This document shows, piece after piece, positions 42,867 to 52,116 of a stretch of DNA of 64,000 bases. This DNA comes from Venturia oleaginea (lineage: Eukaryota > Ascomycota > Dothideomycetes > Venturiales > Venturiaceae). The stretch spans positions 992,001 to 1,056,000 of the forward strand of contig JABMLP010000022.1 of NCBI GenBank assembly GCA_013176395.1, written 5' to 3'. A model generated the notes under the pieces. It saw only the letters and a list, made by a program, of their open reading frames with translations, ran no database searches and had not been told where the DNA came from. The first letter of the stretch is position 1. Every line of letters starts with the position of its first letter. The position numbers were made by a program, and so were the translations under genes.

Positions 42867-43467
42867 TGTCTCTGTAAGTGTAAGAGTTCAACCCTCAAAG
42901 GTGTTTCGCAAGTGAGGGAAGACAGCTTATATTTCAAGTATCTAAGTACAGAGAAGAAAGTGTAAATACAGGAAGGATAGCTCGTATAAATAATCCTCCT
43001 CTTACAATAGATCCTTCTAGAAAGTATCTTTAAATGGAAACGTGACAGCTTGCGAAATAGAACATGGCAGCTTGCGAAATAGAACATGACAGCTTGCAAA
43101 ATAGAACATGACAGCTTGCAGAATAACAAGAGAACAATTGGAAATCCAGTCATGGATAAGCTAGAGAGAAGGATTCCATCCCTTAACAGTAAGAGTTCAA
43201 CCCTCAAAGGTGTTTCGCAAGTGAGGGAAGACAGCTTATATTTCAAGTATCTAAGTACAAAGAAGAAAGTGTAGGTACAGGAAGAACAACTTGTATATTT
43301 AATCTTCCAAGTAGGAAAAGGACATGCTGTCCTGAGAAGAGAATAGAAAGGAGTAGAAGCGCATGTGAAACGGTCCCTGAATAATCCCTGCTAGGCGCAC
43401 GTGAGAACTACCAGGTAGTGCTAAGAATCCATCCAGGATAAGTTGAGAAAGGATCTATCCTTTGACA
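42867..43467 (-). repeat. Solo LTR of the 41683-type family, itself interrupted
   Basis: ACCTC is duplicated at 42862-42866 and 43468-43472. The parts 42867-42878 and 43194-43467 form one LTR of the 41683-41973 type in reverse orientation (ends CCTTTGACA). A G2 LTR lies inside it. Confidence 0.78.
42879..43188 (-). repeat. Solo G2 LTR nested in another solo LTR
   Basis: 310 bp, TGTAAGAG to CCTTAACA, with GTAAG duplicated at 42874-42878 and 43189-43193. Four 22-bp units. Confidence 0.85.
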
Positions 43468-43561
43468 ACCTCCCAGCTGAATGCAATTACGACATCCATG
43501 ACAAGGAACTTATGGCTATAGTGAAAGCTCTAGTACACTGGACTAGCGAGCTACTTAGCCT
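43468..43561 (+). pseudogene. G2' pol fragment 3
   Basis: Reads PAECNYDIHDKELMAIVKAL and HWTSELLSL, the RNase H segment that follows fragment 2. It is cut by G5 and continues at 49144. Confidence 0.8.
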
Positions 43562-43736
43562 ATTACAGGACGGTAGCTGGAAAGACGCAGCATACTCGTA
43601 GCCAAAGATTGTTTAGATTCAGTTAAGGAGTGAAGGTATCTACAAACAGAGAACCTCAATGAGGTTCTTTCTCTATACTAGGCTCAATCAGGCTTAGGCT
43701 CTTAGCCTATACCAACCATGGGCCATGCCCATAACA
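43562..43736 (-). repeat. 3' LTR of G5
   Basis: 175 bp; on the coding strand it starts TGTTATGGGCATGG. The far end, ...GTAAT, is not the usual CA, but the target duplication fixes it. Confidence 0.82.
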
Positions 43737-43748
43737 TTACCCCCCTCC

Positions 43749-46700
43749 TTACCGGGTGTGCAGGACTAAAGAGGGTGTGGTAGGTGGGATAATCAAACAG
43801 ACAAACGCCATACATCGCTTCTGCCAGCTTGTAGCAGATTCGAAGGCGCTGGCCACCGCTACTCGGTTTCTTCGGGCCCCTGTTTGAGCTCCTATATCTT
43901 CGCCGACACCGTCGCCCTTGCCATACTCTGCCTCGAAGCGGTCTAAGTCCTCGACTTCTGTAAATAATGAACGTGGCTGCCAATCGGGATCTGCATAGCC
44001 TTTCCATTTGATTAATAACTGACGAACCCAGCCTCGCCCAACCCGTTTCTTCTCTGCGCGAAGTATACGTTCTACTTCAAACTCAGCCTCTGTTTCTTCG
44101 GTTTGAGGCACTAATGGTGGCGGCTGGGTATCATCGGATTCTTGTGAGGGCAGTGTGTCGGTTGCGGCTCGGCGGAGTAGGTCAACGTGGAAACGGTTAT
44201 GGATACCACTTGGCAGGTCAGCCAGCTCGTATACCATCGGGGAGATCTGGTTCTCGACAGTGTATTTGGCTTGCGTCCACGACAGTTTCTTTGATAGCTG
44301 CGGAGTATTGATATTCCTAAGGTTCAACCAGACTTTGTCGCCCTTTTTTAACGTTTCGGCAGCTTGACGTGACCTGTTGGCGTCGTTCTCTATCTTCTGC
44401 TGGGACCAGGCCATCGCTGCCTGTGCATATTCTTGTGCCTCTTCTATTCGTTGCACAAAGGTCTCGGCATCGGCTGTTGGTGAGTTACTGGGTGAGATTC
44501 GTTGTACTTTCTGGATTGGTTCCGCATGGTAGCCGTGGGTTAGATAGAATGGACTCATCCCTGTGACTGAAGAGTCACGATTGTTCAGTGCTAACATAGC
44601 CGTAGGTAGTAGCGTTGGCCAGTCTAGTTGGGAGTATGCGATGAAGGCGCGGAGATAGCGTAGAACTTCCTGGTTCATACGCTCTGTCGCGCCATCGGTC
44701 TGTGGATGAAAGGCTGTAAAGAGTCTCTGCTCAATCTTTGTAAGTTCGCAAAGCTTCCTCCAAAAACGACCTGTCCAATTGCTGCCTCTGTCCGACGTCA
44801 ATGCCATGGGAAATCCGTGGTAGCGATAGTGGCATTGTAAGAACCTTTTCGCGCACTCTTTGGCGCTCATTGTAGTCATAGCCTCCAACGTAACACTTTT
44901 GAGGAGGCGATCTGTGATAACCATGAGGTATTTTGGGCCGTTTTCCTCCGCGGGCAAATCAGTCATGAAATCGATTGATAGCTCGCTGTGGAAGCGGGCC
45001 GGGATTGGAAGTGGTTTCAGAAGACCTCGCTTCTTATCACGCCATATTCCTGTTCTCCCACATACGTCGCAATTACGTACAAACTGCCGGACTGTCTTGT
45101 ATTGTTGGGGCCAAAAGAAACTTCTGGATAGAATCGCAAGCGTGCTATCTCTCCCTGGGTGTCCAGTAACATGGGAATCGTGAGTTTGTTGGACCAGCGT
45201 TGTTCGCAGCGGTTCCCAATCTGGTACCCATAGGATCCCTCTTCTCGTGACCGCGCCGTGGTCGTCTACTTCGCATTCGGGTAGCTGTACCGACAACTTG
45301 AGCTCTGGAGGAAAGGAACGTTCGCCAGTAACTATAGCCGTATGAATAGCTTCGTAGGATTGGTCCTCTGCTATTGCGCGATCCCAGAGAAGTTGTAACT
45401 CTGGTTTCTCGAAAAGATCGCATCCTTTTGCAACTGACCGGTTTTGACCGTACCTAGTAGTGGACCGGTGTTGACCGTTTTCGGCAGTCAGCTGGTGTCG
45501 ACCGTCCAGTCCAGTATTTTGCTGGGGCTCCCGTATAACGTCCCATGTACTATTGGATGTATTCGGTGTATTGACTGGGCAGATAAGGGCTTGTATTGCG
45601 ATTGTTTCGGTCGTCCTCTCGGAAAGAGGAGGAAGCCATTCGTCCTTGATCAACTGGGCCACTCGCCCTTGTAGTCTCTCGTCGTTCTTGTCATGTGGCA
45701 TATCTTGATGTCTTCTTGATAGTGCGTCTGGTCTTTGCGCTAGTTTTCCGGCGCGAAATTCCAGCTGGAATTGGTACTCAGATAGAATTAGCGACCATCT
45801 TGCTTGTCTCTCTGACAAACGCTGCGCTGTCATAAAGTAGCGGAGATTCTTGTGATCGGTAAGGACTTTGAAAGGTGCTGCAACACTGCGTAGTTCTCCT
45901 CTCCAGTGTTCAATGGACTTGATTACTGCCAGTAATTCTTTATCGTGGATCTCGTAGTTACATTCAGCCGCAGTGAGCTTGCGGGAGAAGTATGCTACTG
46001 GTCGTAGTTTTCCTTTCATATCCTTCTGCGACAACGTGCCTCCCAGCGCGTAGCCAGAGCAGTCGCACTCGAGTACCGTATCCAGGTCTGGATTCCAGTG
46101 AGCCAGTATTGGGCCGGAGATGAATAGCTCCTTCAAGACTTGAAAGGCGTTCTCATGTTCTTTGTTCCAGACAAAAGCGACGGCCTTCCGTGTTAACTTG
46201 ATTAAGGGGTCGGAGAGCTCTGAGAAGTTGTCGATGAAGTCTCGGTAGAAATTTGCAAAGCCTAGGAAGGAGCGTACGCCTGTGACATTGACTGGAGCCT
46301 CCCATTCTTTAATCGCGGCAACTTTCTCTGGGTCGACTTTGATCCCTTCTCCTGCAGTGATAATGAACCCCAGATATTTGACCTCCTGAACAGCAAACTC
46401 GCACTTGCTTAAGTCTAGCCGAAGTCCAGCAGTCTTGAGCTTGGCAAGAATTTGGTTAACATTAACCATGTGATCCAGATAGTCGCCGTCGCTCCATATC
46501 AAGACATCGTCCATGTAGGCTGAACAGCAGATATCTAGGGATTCCCGTAGGACTCCGTTGATGTATCGTTGAAAGCTCGCGGGTGCGCCAGCTAGTCCGA
46601 AGGGGGTAACTAGCCATTCGAATAGTCCAAATCGAGTGCGAAAAGCCGTTTTCCACTCATCGCCGTGCTTGATGCGGAGCCGATGAAATGCCGCTCTGAC

Positions 46701-47825
46701 GTCAAGTTTGGTGTACCAACGCGCTGTTGCTAGATTTCGTAGGGTTTCTCGGATTAGTGGCAATGGGTAGCGGTCCGATCGAGTGATTCGATTCAGTGCC
46801 CGATAGTCTACACACATCCGAATGCCTCCACCTGGTTTCCTTACAAATAAGACTGGGGCTGCCGCTGGTGAGTTGCTGGCGCGTATCCAGCCCTTGTCCA
46901 TATAGTCCGAAAGTGTTTTTCGTAGGACTAATAGCTCTTCCCTCGACATGCCGTATAATGGGCCCCAAGGAACTTCTGCCTCGCGACCTTGTTCATCTCG
47001 TATCAATTCGATAACGTGATCGCGACCCTCTTGATGGGGCGCGATCTCTCCGTCTTCGTCGTCGAGAAAGGCATCAGCATGCTCTGCTATTTCTTCTGGT
47101 ATCTCTTGTCGGATTTCTTCCTCAGTCTTTCTCTGTTTTCTTTCTGCTAACTTGCTTAGGGCCTTGTTGATATCCGACATCGAGATAGCCAGCACTTGTG
47201 TACCATCCGGTCCATCTCTTCTCAACCGTCGCTGGGCCCTTCCAACAATAGCTGCAAATACAGATCCTGACACTAGACAAGCCGCCCGCACGTGAGCGAG
47301 CCGGTCTCGCGCTTTGGTGTTCTGTTCTAGCCACCCCTTTTCTCTTACCGTGATGCGCTGGGATCCTTGACCAATAAGCAGCTTTCTCTTAGCTGCTATA
47401 TATCGCACCCAGTTTCTCTCTGCCCATGCCTTGCCTAGGATAATAGGGAAGCTCAATCCTTTCACTATATACCCATAGACTCGCTCTGCTCGACCATCAA
47501 TGTCGATCGTAGCGTAGGTCATGTGCGTAATACGGAGGTCTTCTCCGTTCTCGTGGCTCTCTTTAGCCAGTGCCAATTGTTTGGTGTCAATTGGGATGCG
47601 CGGTAGACGATGTGTTTGGACACTCTTCTCGCTGAAAGCAGCATAAGGGAGGCAGCCGTTATCAAAGAAGGATTCGGTGAAAGAAGTTCCGTTGATCAAG
47701 GTATCTATCAAGAAGGGTGTACTTTCCATCCTATCCTTTGCTGCTTTGATTTCTCTTATGCCTGGTAGCTTTGTAATGTCTTCGCCATGTACATCTACTT
47801 CAGACCCTCGTGCGCGACGATGCAC
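43749..47825 (-). CDS. G5 pol, intact
   Basis: 1,358 codons without a stop; the frame opens upstream into the end of gag in the -1 frame, and the first codon listed is GTG, so a gag-pol frameshift is more likely than separate initiation. Motifs: FFDNGCLPYAAF (protease), RKPGGGIRMCVDYRALN and SAYMDDVLIWS (reverse transcriptase), ECDCSGYALGGTLSQ and CNYEIHDKELLAV (RNase H), HPGRDSTLAILSRSFFWP with CDVCGRTG, SIDFMTDLP, SDRGSNW and TDGATERMNQE (integrase Asp, Asp, Glu) and a chromodomain (FEVERILRAEKKR...LLIKWKGYADPDWQP). The last ~40 residues look unrelated to the chromodomain end and may be run-on. Confidence 0.9.
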   Translation of the reverse strand: MHRRARGSEVDVHGEDITKLPGIREIKAAKDRMESTPFLIDTLINGTSFTESFFDNGCLPYAAFSEKSVQTHRLPRIPIDTKQLALAKESHENGEDLRITHMTYATIDIDGRAERVYGYIVKGLSFPIILGKAWAERNWVRYIAAKRKLLIGQGSQRITVREKGWLEQNTKARDRLAHVRAACLVSGSVFAAIVGRAQRRLRRDGPDGTQVLAISMSDINKALSKLAERKQRKTEEEIRQEIPEEIAEHADAFLDDEDGEIAPHQEGRDHVIELIRDEQGREAEVPWGPLYGMSREELLVLRKTLSDYMDKGWIRASNSPAAAPVLFVRKPGGGIRMCVDYRALNRITRSDRYPLPLIRETLRNLATARWYTKLDVRAAFHRLRIKHGDEWKTAFRTRFGLFEWLVTPFGLAGAPASFQRYINGVLRESLDICCSAYMDDVLIWSDGDYLDHMVNVNQILAKLKTAGLRLDLSKCEFAVQEVKYLGFIITAGEGIKVDPEKVAAIKEWEAPVNVTGVRSFLGFANFYRDFIDNFSELSDPLIKLTRKAVAFVWNKEHENAFQVLKELFISGPILAHWNPDLDTVLECDCSGYALGGTLSQKDMKGKLRPVAYFSRKLTAAECNYEIHDKELLAVIKSIEHWRGELRSVAAPFKVLTDHKNLRYFMTAQRLSERQARWSLILSEYQFQLEFRAGKLAQRPDALSRRHQDMPHDKNDERLQGRVAQLIKDEWLPPLSERTTETIAIQALICPVNTPNTSNSTWDVIREPQQNTGLDGRHQLTAENGQHRSTTRYGQNRSVAKGCDLFEKPELQLLWDRAIAEDQSYEAIHTAIVTGERSFPPELKLSVQLPECEVDDHGAVTRRGILWVPDWEPLRTTLVQQTHDSHVTGHPGRDSTLAILSRSFFWPQQYKTVRQFVRNCDVCGRTGIWRDKKRGLLKPLPIPARFHSELSIDFMTDLPAEENGPKYLMVITDRLLKSVTLEAMTTMSAKECAKRFLQCHYRYHGFPMALTSDRGSNWTGRFWRKLCELTKIEQRLFTAFHPQTDGATERMNQEVLRYLRAFIAYSQLDWPTLLPTAMLALNNRDSSVTGMSPFYLTHGYHAEPIQKVQRISPSNSPTADAETFVQRIEEAQEYAQAAMAWSQQKIENDANRSRQAAETLKKGDKVWLNLRNINTPQLSKKLSWTQAKYTVENQISPMVYELADLPSGIHNRFHVDLLRRAATDTLPSQESDDTQPPPLVPQTEETEAEFEVERILRAEKKRVGRGWVRQLLIKWKGYADPDWQPRSLFTEVEDLDRFEAEYGKGDGVGEDIGAQTGARRNRVAVASAFESATSWQKRCMAFVCLIIPPTTPSLVLHTR

Positions 47826-47833
47826 AAGGGTAG

Positions 47834-48928
47834 CTAGTTTTCCGACTCTGATGAGGCTTCCTGTAGGGAGTCATCGGTATGCTGTGTGATTACCGCAGTG
47901 ACCTGAGTCTTTGGACGTGTTGCTGGTCGGAATTCGCATACGTTCGGGTGGTGCTTGGGCTTCTTACAGCGCCCGCATTTGCCCGCTTGTATAAGTGCCA
48001 AGAACTCTGTTTGGGATCGCCATTTCGCTCTAGGTCGTCGGTCCTTCTTCGCATCCTTTCCGAGTGTATCGACCCGAGCTATCAGTGCTGCGATCTGCGC
48101 TGAAAGGGCGTTGATGCCAGTCATTTCGACATCGCCTTCTGCGTCACGACTGACTGTTTGGGGTGATTGTGGCCTCCCTCGAGTCGTTGGCGTCTCCTTA
48201 TCCGTACTTGGATAGCGGCGTTGGTGGGATAGAGCCTCTGTCTTCGTCGCGAAGTACTGTACATCTTTTACGTAAGTGTCGTAGTCGTCCCTGGACAATC
48301 GCACTGATTTCAAGGTCTGTTGGAGGGAGTAGTTGAGCGCGTTGTTCATGATAGTGATCTTTGAGGCTCTTTGCGGCGCTAGGGATCCAGCTTGCGATGT
48401 CAGTTGTTCGAACTGCTGGCGGAAGTCTTCGAACGGTTGTCTGCTGCCTTGGCTAATCTTGTTCAGCTCGTCGAGAGCTTTAGCTTCCGCTTCATGATCT
48501 AAGAACTTGTCGTCCATATGCTTGATAAAGGACTCGGGTTCGTAGTTGTCATGTTGCTCTCCATTGCTTAGCCATTGGATGACGCGTTGTTGTTTCTCTG
48601 TCGGAAGCCCGTTGAAGATGTTCGCGCATATTCCTTGATTGCTTCCAAGCTTCCCATTTTCAACAGTGATTTTTGTCTTGATCTGCCATCTGAACAGCGT
48701 GTAGTTGTCTCTTTTCCCGTCCCATTTAGGCCATGCAATAGCTTTTGCACCGGTGTTCCCATCAACACTGACTGCGGTCAGAGCTGCCACCAATTGTTGT
48801 ACGGTGTCAGGCGAATTTGCTCGAGCCATTGAGAGTTTGTCGATTCCTTGCGTAATGCTCGCGATTGGGTCGTCGTCGGTAGTAGGGGTGTAGGTTGTAG
48901 GAGTCGATAGGGTACTGTTGCTACGCAT
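47834..48928 (-). CDS. G5 gag
   Basis: ATG at 48928 (MRSNSTLST), 35 bases after the LTR. About 364 residues: WPKWDGKRDNYTLFRWQIKTKI, LDELNKISQGSRQPFEDFRQQFEQL (capsid-like) and a zinc knuckle CGRCKKPKHHPNVC. It ends EASSESEN at TCGGAAAACTAG, where pol continues in the -1 frame. Confidence 0.87.
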   Translation of the reverse strand: MRSNSTLSTPTTYTPTTDDDPIASITQGIDKLSMARANSPDTVQQLVAALTAVSVDGNTGAKAIAWPKWDGKRDNYTLFRWQIKTKITVENGKLGSNQGICANIFNGLPTEKQQRVIQWLSNGEQHDNYEPESFIKHMDDKFLDHEAEAKALDELNKISQGSRQPFEDFRQQFEQLTSQAGSLAPQRASKITIMNNALNYSLQQTLKSVRLSRDDYDTYVKDVQYFATKTEALSHQRRYPSTDKETPTTRGRPQSPQTVSRDAEGDVEMTGINALSAQIAALIARVDTLGKDAKKDRRPRAKWRSQTEFLALIQAGKCGRCKKPKHHPNVCEFRPATRPKTQVTAVITQHTDDSLQEASSESEN

Positions 48929-48951
48929 CAAGTACACCTAGGTTTGTAAAG

Positions 48952-48962
48952 AACTGAATCTA
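48952..48962 (-). promoter_or_regulatory. Self-priming primer-binding site of G5
   Basis: TAGATTCAGTT (coding strand), one base after the 5' LTR, is an exact 11-base complement of 49016-49026 in the LTR. Confidence 0.7.
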
Positions 48963-48963
48963 T

Positions 48964-49138
48964 ATTACGGGACGGTAGCTGGAAAGACGCAGCATACTCG
49001 TAGCCAAAGATTGTTTAGATTCAGTTAAGGAGTGAAGGTATCTACAAACAGAGAACCTCAATGAGGTTCTTTCTCTATACTAGGCTCAATCAGGCTTAGG
49101 CTCTTAGCCTATACCAACCATGGGCCATGCCCATAACA
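48964..49138 (-). repeat. 5' LTR of G5
   Basis: 175 bp, one difference from the other LTR. It contains AACTGAATCTA (coding strand, 49016-49026), the predicted transcript start. Confidence 0.82.
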
Positions 49139-49143
49139 AGCCT

Positions 49144-50161
49144 AAGTCAACCCTTTGTTATCCTTACAGATCACAAAAATCTCGAGAAGTTTATGGTCAA
49201 AAGAGAACTAAACGAAAGACAAATGAGATGGGCGCAAATACTAGCTAAGTTTGACTTCAAACTAGGCTACCGCTCAGGTTCTCAAGCTGTAGTTCCAGAC
49301 GCCTTAAATCGAAGGGATCAAGATCTTCCAATGGATATTCAAGACCCAAGAATCGTTGAAAGAACTAGGACGTTATTACCTCCAAAGCTTTGGATTAACG
49401 TTCTAGAGGATAAGACTCCTACAAGAGAAGAAGCTGCCCAGGAAAATGCTCAAGAAGTAGACAAAGAGCCTATTCCCTTTATGCAAAATCCCTTTCTCTC
49501 AGGTGATCTAAGGGATAGATGGGGAACTACACTCGAAAAAGATCTCGACTATAGACGTATTTTCCAAAGCGTTCTAAAGCAAGATAGGCAGTTCCCATCT
49601 AAGCTAAAGGTTCCTACTTCTATAGGAGATTGTAAAGTCGAAAATAACCAGCTCTACTATAGAGACCGAATCTGGTTGCCCTCCTACGAGCCTCTCTTAA
49701 CAGGAGTAATTCAAGAAATACACGATTCAGTCCTATCAGGGCATCCTGGACGAGAAGCTACTATTGCTATTCTCTCCAGACAGTTCTACTGGCCGGGATT
49801 TGCTCAAGATATACGTCAGTTTATACGCAATTGTGACGTCTGCGGAAGAACTTCAGTCTGGCGAGACAAAAAGAAAGGTTTACTTAAACCTCTTCCTGTC
49901 CCTAGCCGTATCTGGCAAGATATTTCAGTAGACTTCATAGTCGAATTACCAGAGAGCCAAAGATGCACAAGACTCTGCGTTATTACTGACCGCTTGGGTA
50001 AAGGAACTATCCTGTTCCCAGTGCCTAAAGAACAGTTTGGAGCTGAAGGATTTGCAAAACTATTTATGCAGAACTACGTAAGATTACACTGGCTTCCTAG
50101 ATCTCTAGTCTCAGATAGGGACACGCAATTTGTTAATGCTTTCTGGAAAGAAGTTTGTCAC
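49144..50161 (+). pseudogene. G2'/G2 chimeric pol fragment (RNase H to integrase)
   Basis: Continues fragment 3 in frame (LSQPFVILTDHKNLEKF). Up to 49308 it differs from G2 every few bases; from 49309 to 50161 I find no difference from 59698-60550 (HPGREATIAILSRQFYWP, CDVCGRT, DFIVELP, LVSDRDTQFVNAFWKEVCH). At 50162 it runs into the G3 LTR. The sharp change marks a recombination join. Confidence 0.85.
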
Positions 50162-50631
50162 TGTTACGCAGAGGCTATGGCTCAAGTAATATAGCTGGAA
50201 TTGGCTATTCCGTACAGTGAGGTTCAAGTAATCCTGGGGCGACAATATCGTATCAAACAAGTGTAGCGAAGTTTGTGAGATATAAGAGTCGTGAATTGTG
50301 CTAAGTAACTAAAGCAATAGCGAAGTAACTATGAGAGTGAAGATACGAGATACTGAGGGAGCAGTGTCTCGTCCTTTATATAGAGATCCCATCTCTATGA
50401 AAATCCTCCGTTCATTATGATCATCCCGATCATGATGAACAGCCTGAGCGGAATGAACACAAACGTTCATTCTGCGTACCTTGCCAAGAATGATCAACCA
50501 CGTGATCCTTCAACCCCGTGTAACAATCATCCAATCATAAGAAGACATGATGGTATGCACTTAGGAATCCAAATGCATACGAATGCATCAAATATAATCC
50601 TGTACACGCTGACGTGACAGTATCCGTAACA
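50162..50631 (-). repeat. 3' LTR of G3
   Basis: TGTTACGCAG to CCGTAACA, 470 bp. The coding strand has a CTATATAAAGG box near 50385. Confidence 0.82.
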
Positions 50632-50705
50632 TAGCCCTCCTTCTTAGTAAGCTGGTCCCACAGCGCTTACTTAAGGTCATACGGACCCCGCACAGAAAAC
50701 CAAAG

Positions 50706-51280
50706 ATGTCTTCTGCATCATCTTTACGACGCAAACGTATCGCCGACGAGATCGAACAACAAGGTGATCCATCCGCTATCGCCTGCGAATACTGCTTCAA
50801 ACATAACATCCTTTGCATCATTATGCCGTCGTCGAAGTCGCTGAAATGCGCAAGCTGCGCCAAGAAGGGAATTAAGTGTGTCGATGTGTCCTGGGCTTCC
50901 CTAGACAAAACGAGAGAACAAAGAAGTCGTTATCTCGTGACGAGGAGAAGCTGGGGAAAATCCTTATTGAAATGCAAAGAGTGTTGAGTGAGCAACAAGA
51001 GTTGTTGTCTCGGATATCAAGGAATCGCAAAATCTTGGAGTTGGCTGAGGCGAGAGCAAAAACGAAAACAATTTGTTTATTAGAGGAACTCGAGGAAGAG
51101 GAGGAAGAGGAACGGAGAGTAAACGGTGGGCTTTCGAACGGTGAGCTCGCCGAAGCTTCTAACGATCTTTCCGTCTTCCTTGGTTCGATCGAGACTTCAG
51201 GGATGGAGGTCTGGAATGCTCTGGATGTTCCCGATGGAAATCCCGCAGAGCTTGGAGAGAGTTCTTCAAGTGTGACATAG
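50706..51280 (+). pseudogene. Antisense Zn2Cys6-like coiled-coil protein gene in G3
   Basis: Two overlapping frames, 50706-50987 and 50876-51280, look like one gene with a frame change near 50920-50940. The first starts MSSASSLRRKRIADEIEQQ and has CEYCFKHNILC, ten residues, then CASCAKKGIKC: C-x2-C-x6-C twice, the spacing of a fungal Zn(II)2Cys6 cluster. The second frame continues SRDEEKLGKILIEMQRVLSEQQELLSRISRNRKILELAEAR (coiled coil), a Glu run and an acidic end. It lies between the polypurine tract and the pol 3' end, on the opposite strand; its last ~120 bases overlap pol. It could be intact if an intron bridges the frames, but I see no convincing splice pair. Function unknown. Confidence 0.6.
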
Positions 51281-51795
51281 GCTCCCAAGTGTTTTCCGAG
51301 GTAGGATAGCCTTTCCACTTAATGAGGTACTTGTGCTGACGTTGCACAATAGCATGGTTAACGACAGTTTCGACATCATACTCAGGCTCGAGTTGATCGC
51401 CTTGGAGTATCGTTTTTTGGTCAAGCGGGGCGTCTGGATGTGCTGGTTCAAGCAGGGAGACATGGAATACCGGGTGTATTCTCATTCCCTTAGGTAGCTT
51501 GAGTTTGTAATTGACTGCACCTTTAACTCCGTCGATTTCGAAAGCGCCGAGCTTTCTGAAGTCAAGTTTCTCGCTTGGTCTTTTTGTCTTGATGTTGCGT
51601 CGCCATAGGTAAACTTTATCCCCCTTCTTAAGAACAGGTCCCACTGTTCTTTTCTGATTCACACGCATAGCCATGCGCATGTTCAAGAAGGTAATGTTAT
51701 ACTTCAATTGGTCGTGAAGCTGTGACAACTCAGATGCAACAACCGTTGCGTCTGTGGGTAATAGGTTTCCTTGCTCAATCTCGAATTGAGATTCT
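51159..51795 (-). CDS. G3 pol, C-terminal part with chromodomain
   Basis: From RESQFEIEQG through LSQLHDQLKYN to LKKGDKVYLWRRNIKTKRPSEKLDFRKLGAF and a chromodomain (EPEYDVETVVNHAIVQRQ, KYLIKWKGYPTSENTWEP). It continues 52117-54795 once the solo LTR is removed. Confidence 0.82.
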
Positions 51796-51800
51796 CGTCC

Positions 51801-52111
51801 TGTTAAGGGATGGAATCCTTCTCTCTAGCTTATCCATGACTGGATTTCCAATTGTTCTCTTGTTATTCTGCAAGCTGTCATGTTCTATTTTGCAAGCTGT
51901 CATGTTCTATTTCGCAAGCTGCCATGTTCTATTTTGCAAGCTGTCACGTTTCCATTTAAAGATACTTTCTAGAAGGATCTATTGTAAGAGGAGGATTATA
52001 TATACTAGCTATCCTTCCTGTACTTACACTTTCTTCTCTGTACTTAGATACTTTGAAATACAAGCAGTCTTCTCTCACTTGCGAAACACCTTTGAGGGTT
52101 GAACTCTTACA
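51801..52111 (+). repeat. Solo G2 LTR in G3 pol
   Basis: 311 bp, four 22-bp units, CGTCC duplicated at 51796-51800 and 52112-52116. Confidence 0.88.
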
Positions 52112-52116
52112 CGTCC

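Larger units (their letters stand above)
43562..49138 (-). mobile_element. Gypsy chromovirus G5, structurally complete
   Basis: 5,577 bp. LTRs of 175 bp at 43562-43736 and 48964-49138 differ at one base by my reading (ATTACA against ATTACG near the outer end). AGCCT is duplicated at 43557-43561 and 49139-49143. A polypurine tract (minus GGAGGGGGGTAA) abuts the 3' LTR. Gag and pol are both open. It sits in G2' pol. This is the best candidate in the window for a recently active element. Confidence 0.9.

Noticed and set aside
50417..50617. 66-codon frame in G3 LTR (also 55051-55251 and 60806-61006)
   Set aside because: Lies wholly in the LTR promoter region; present in all three LTR copies as a by-product.
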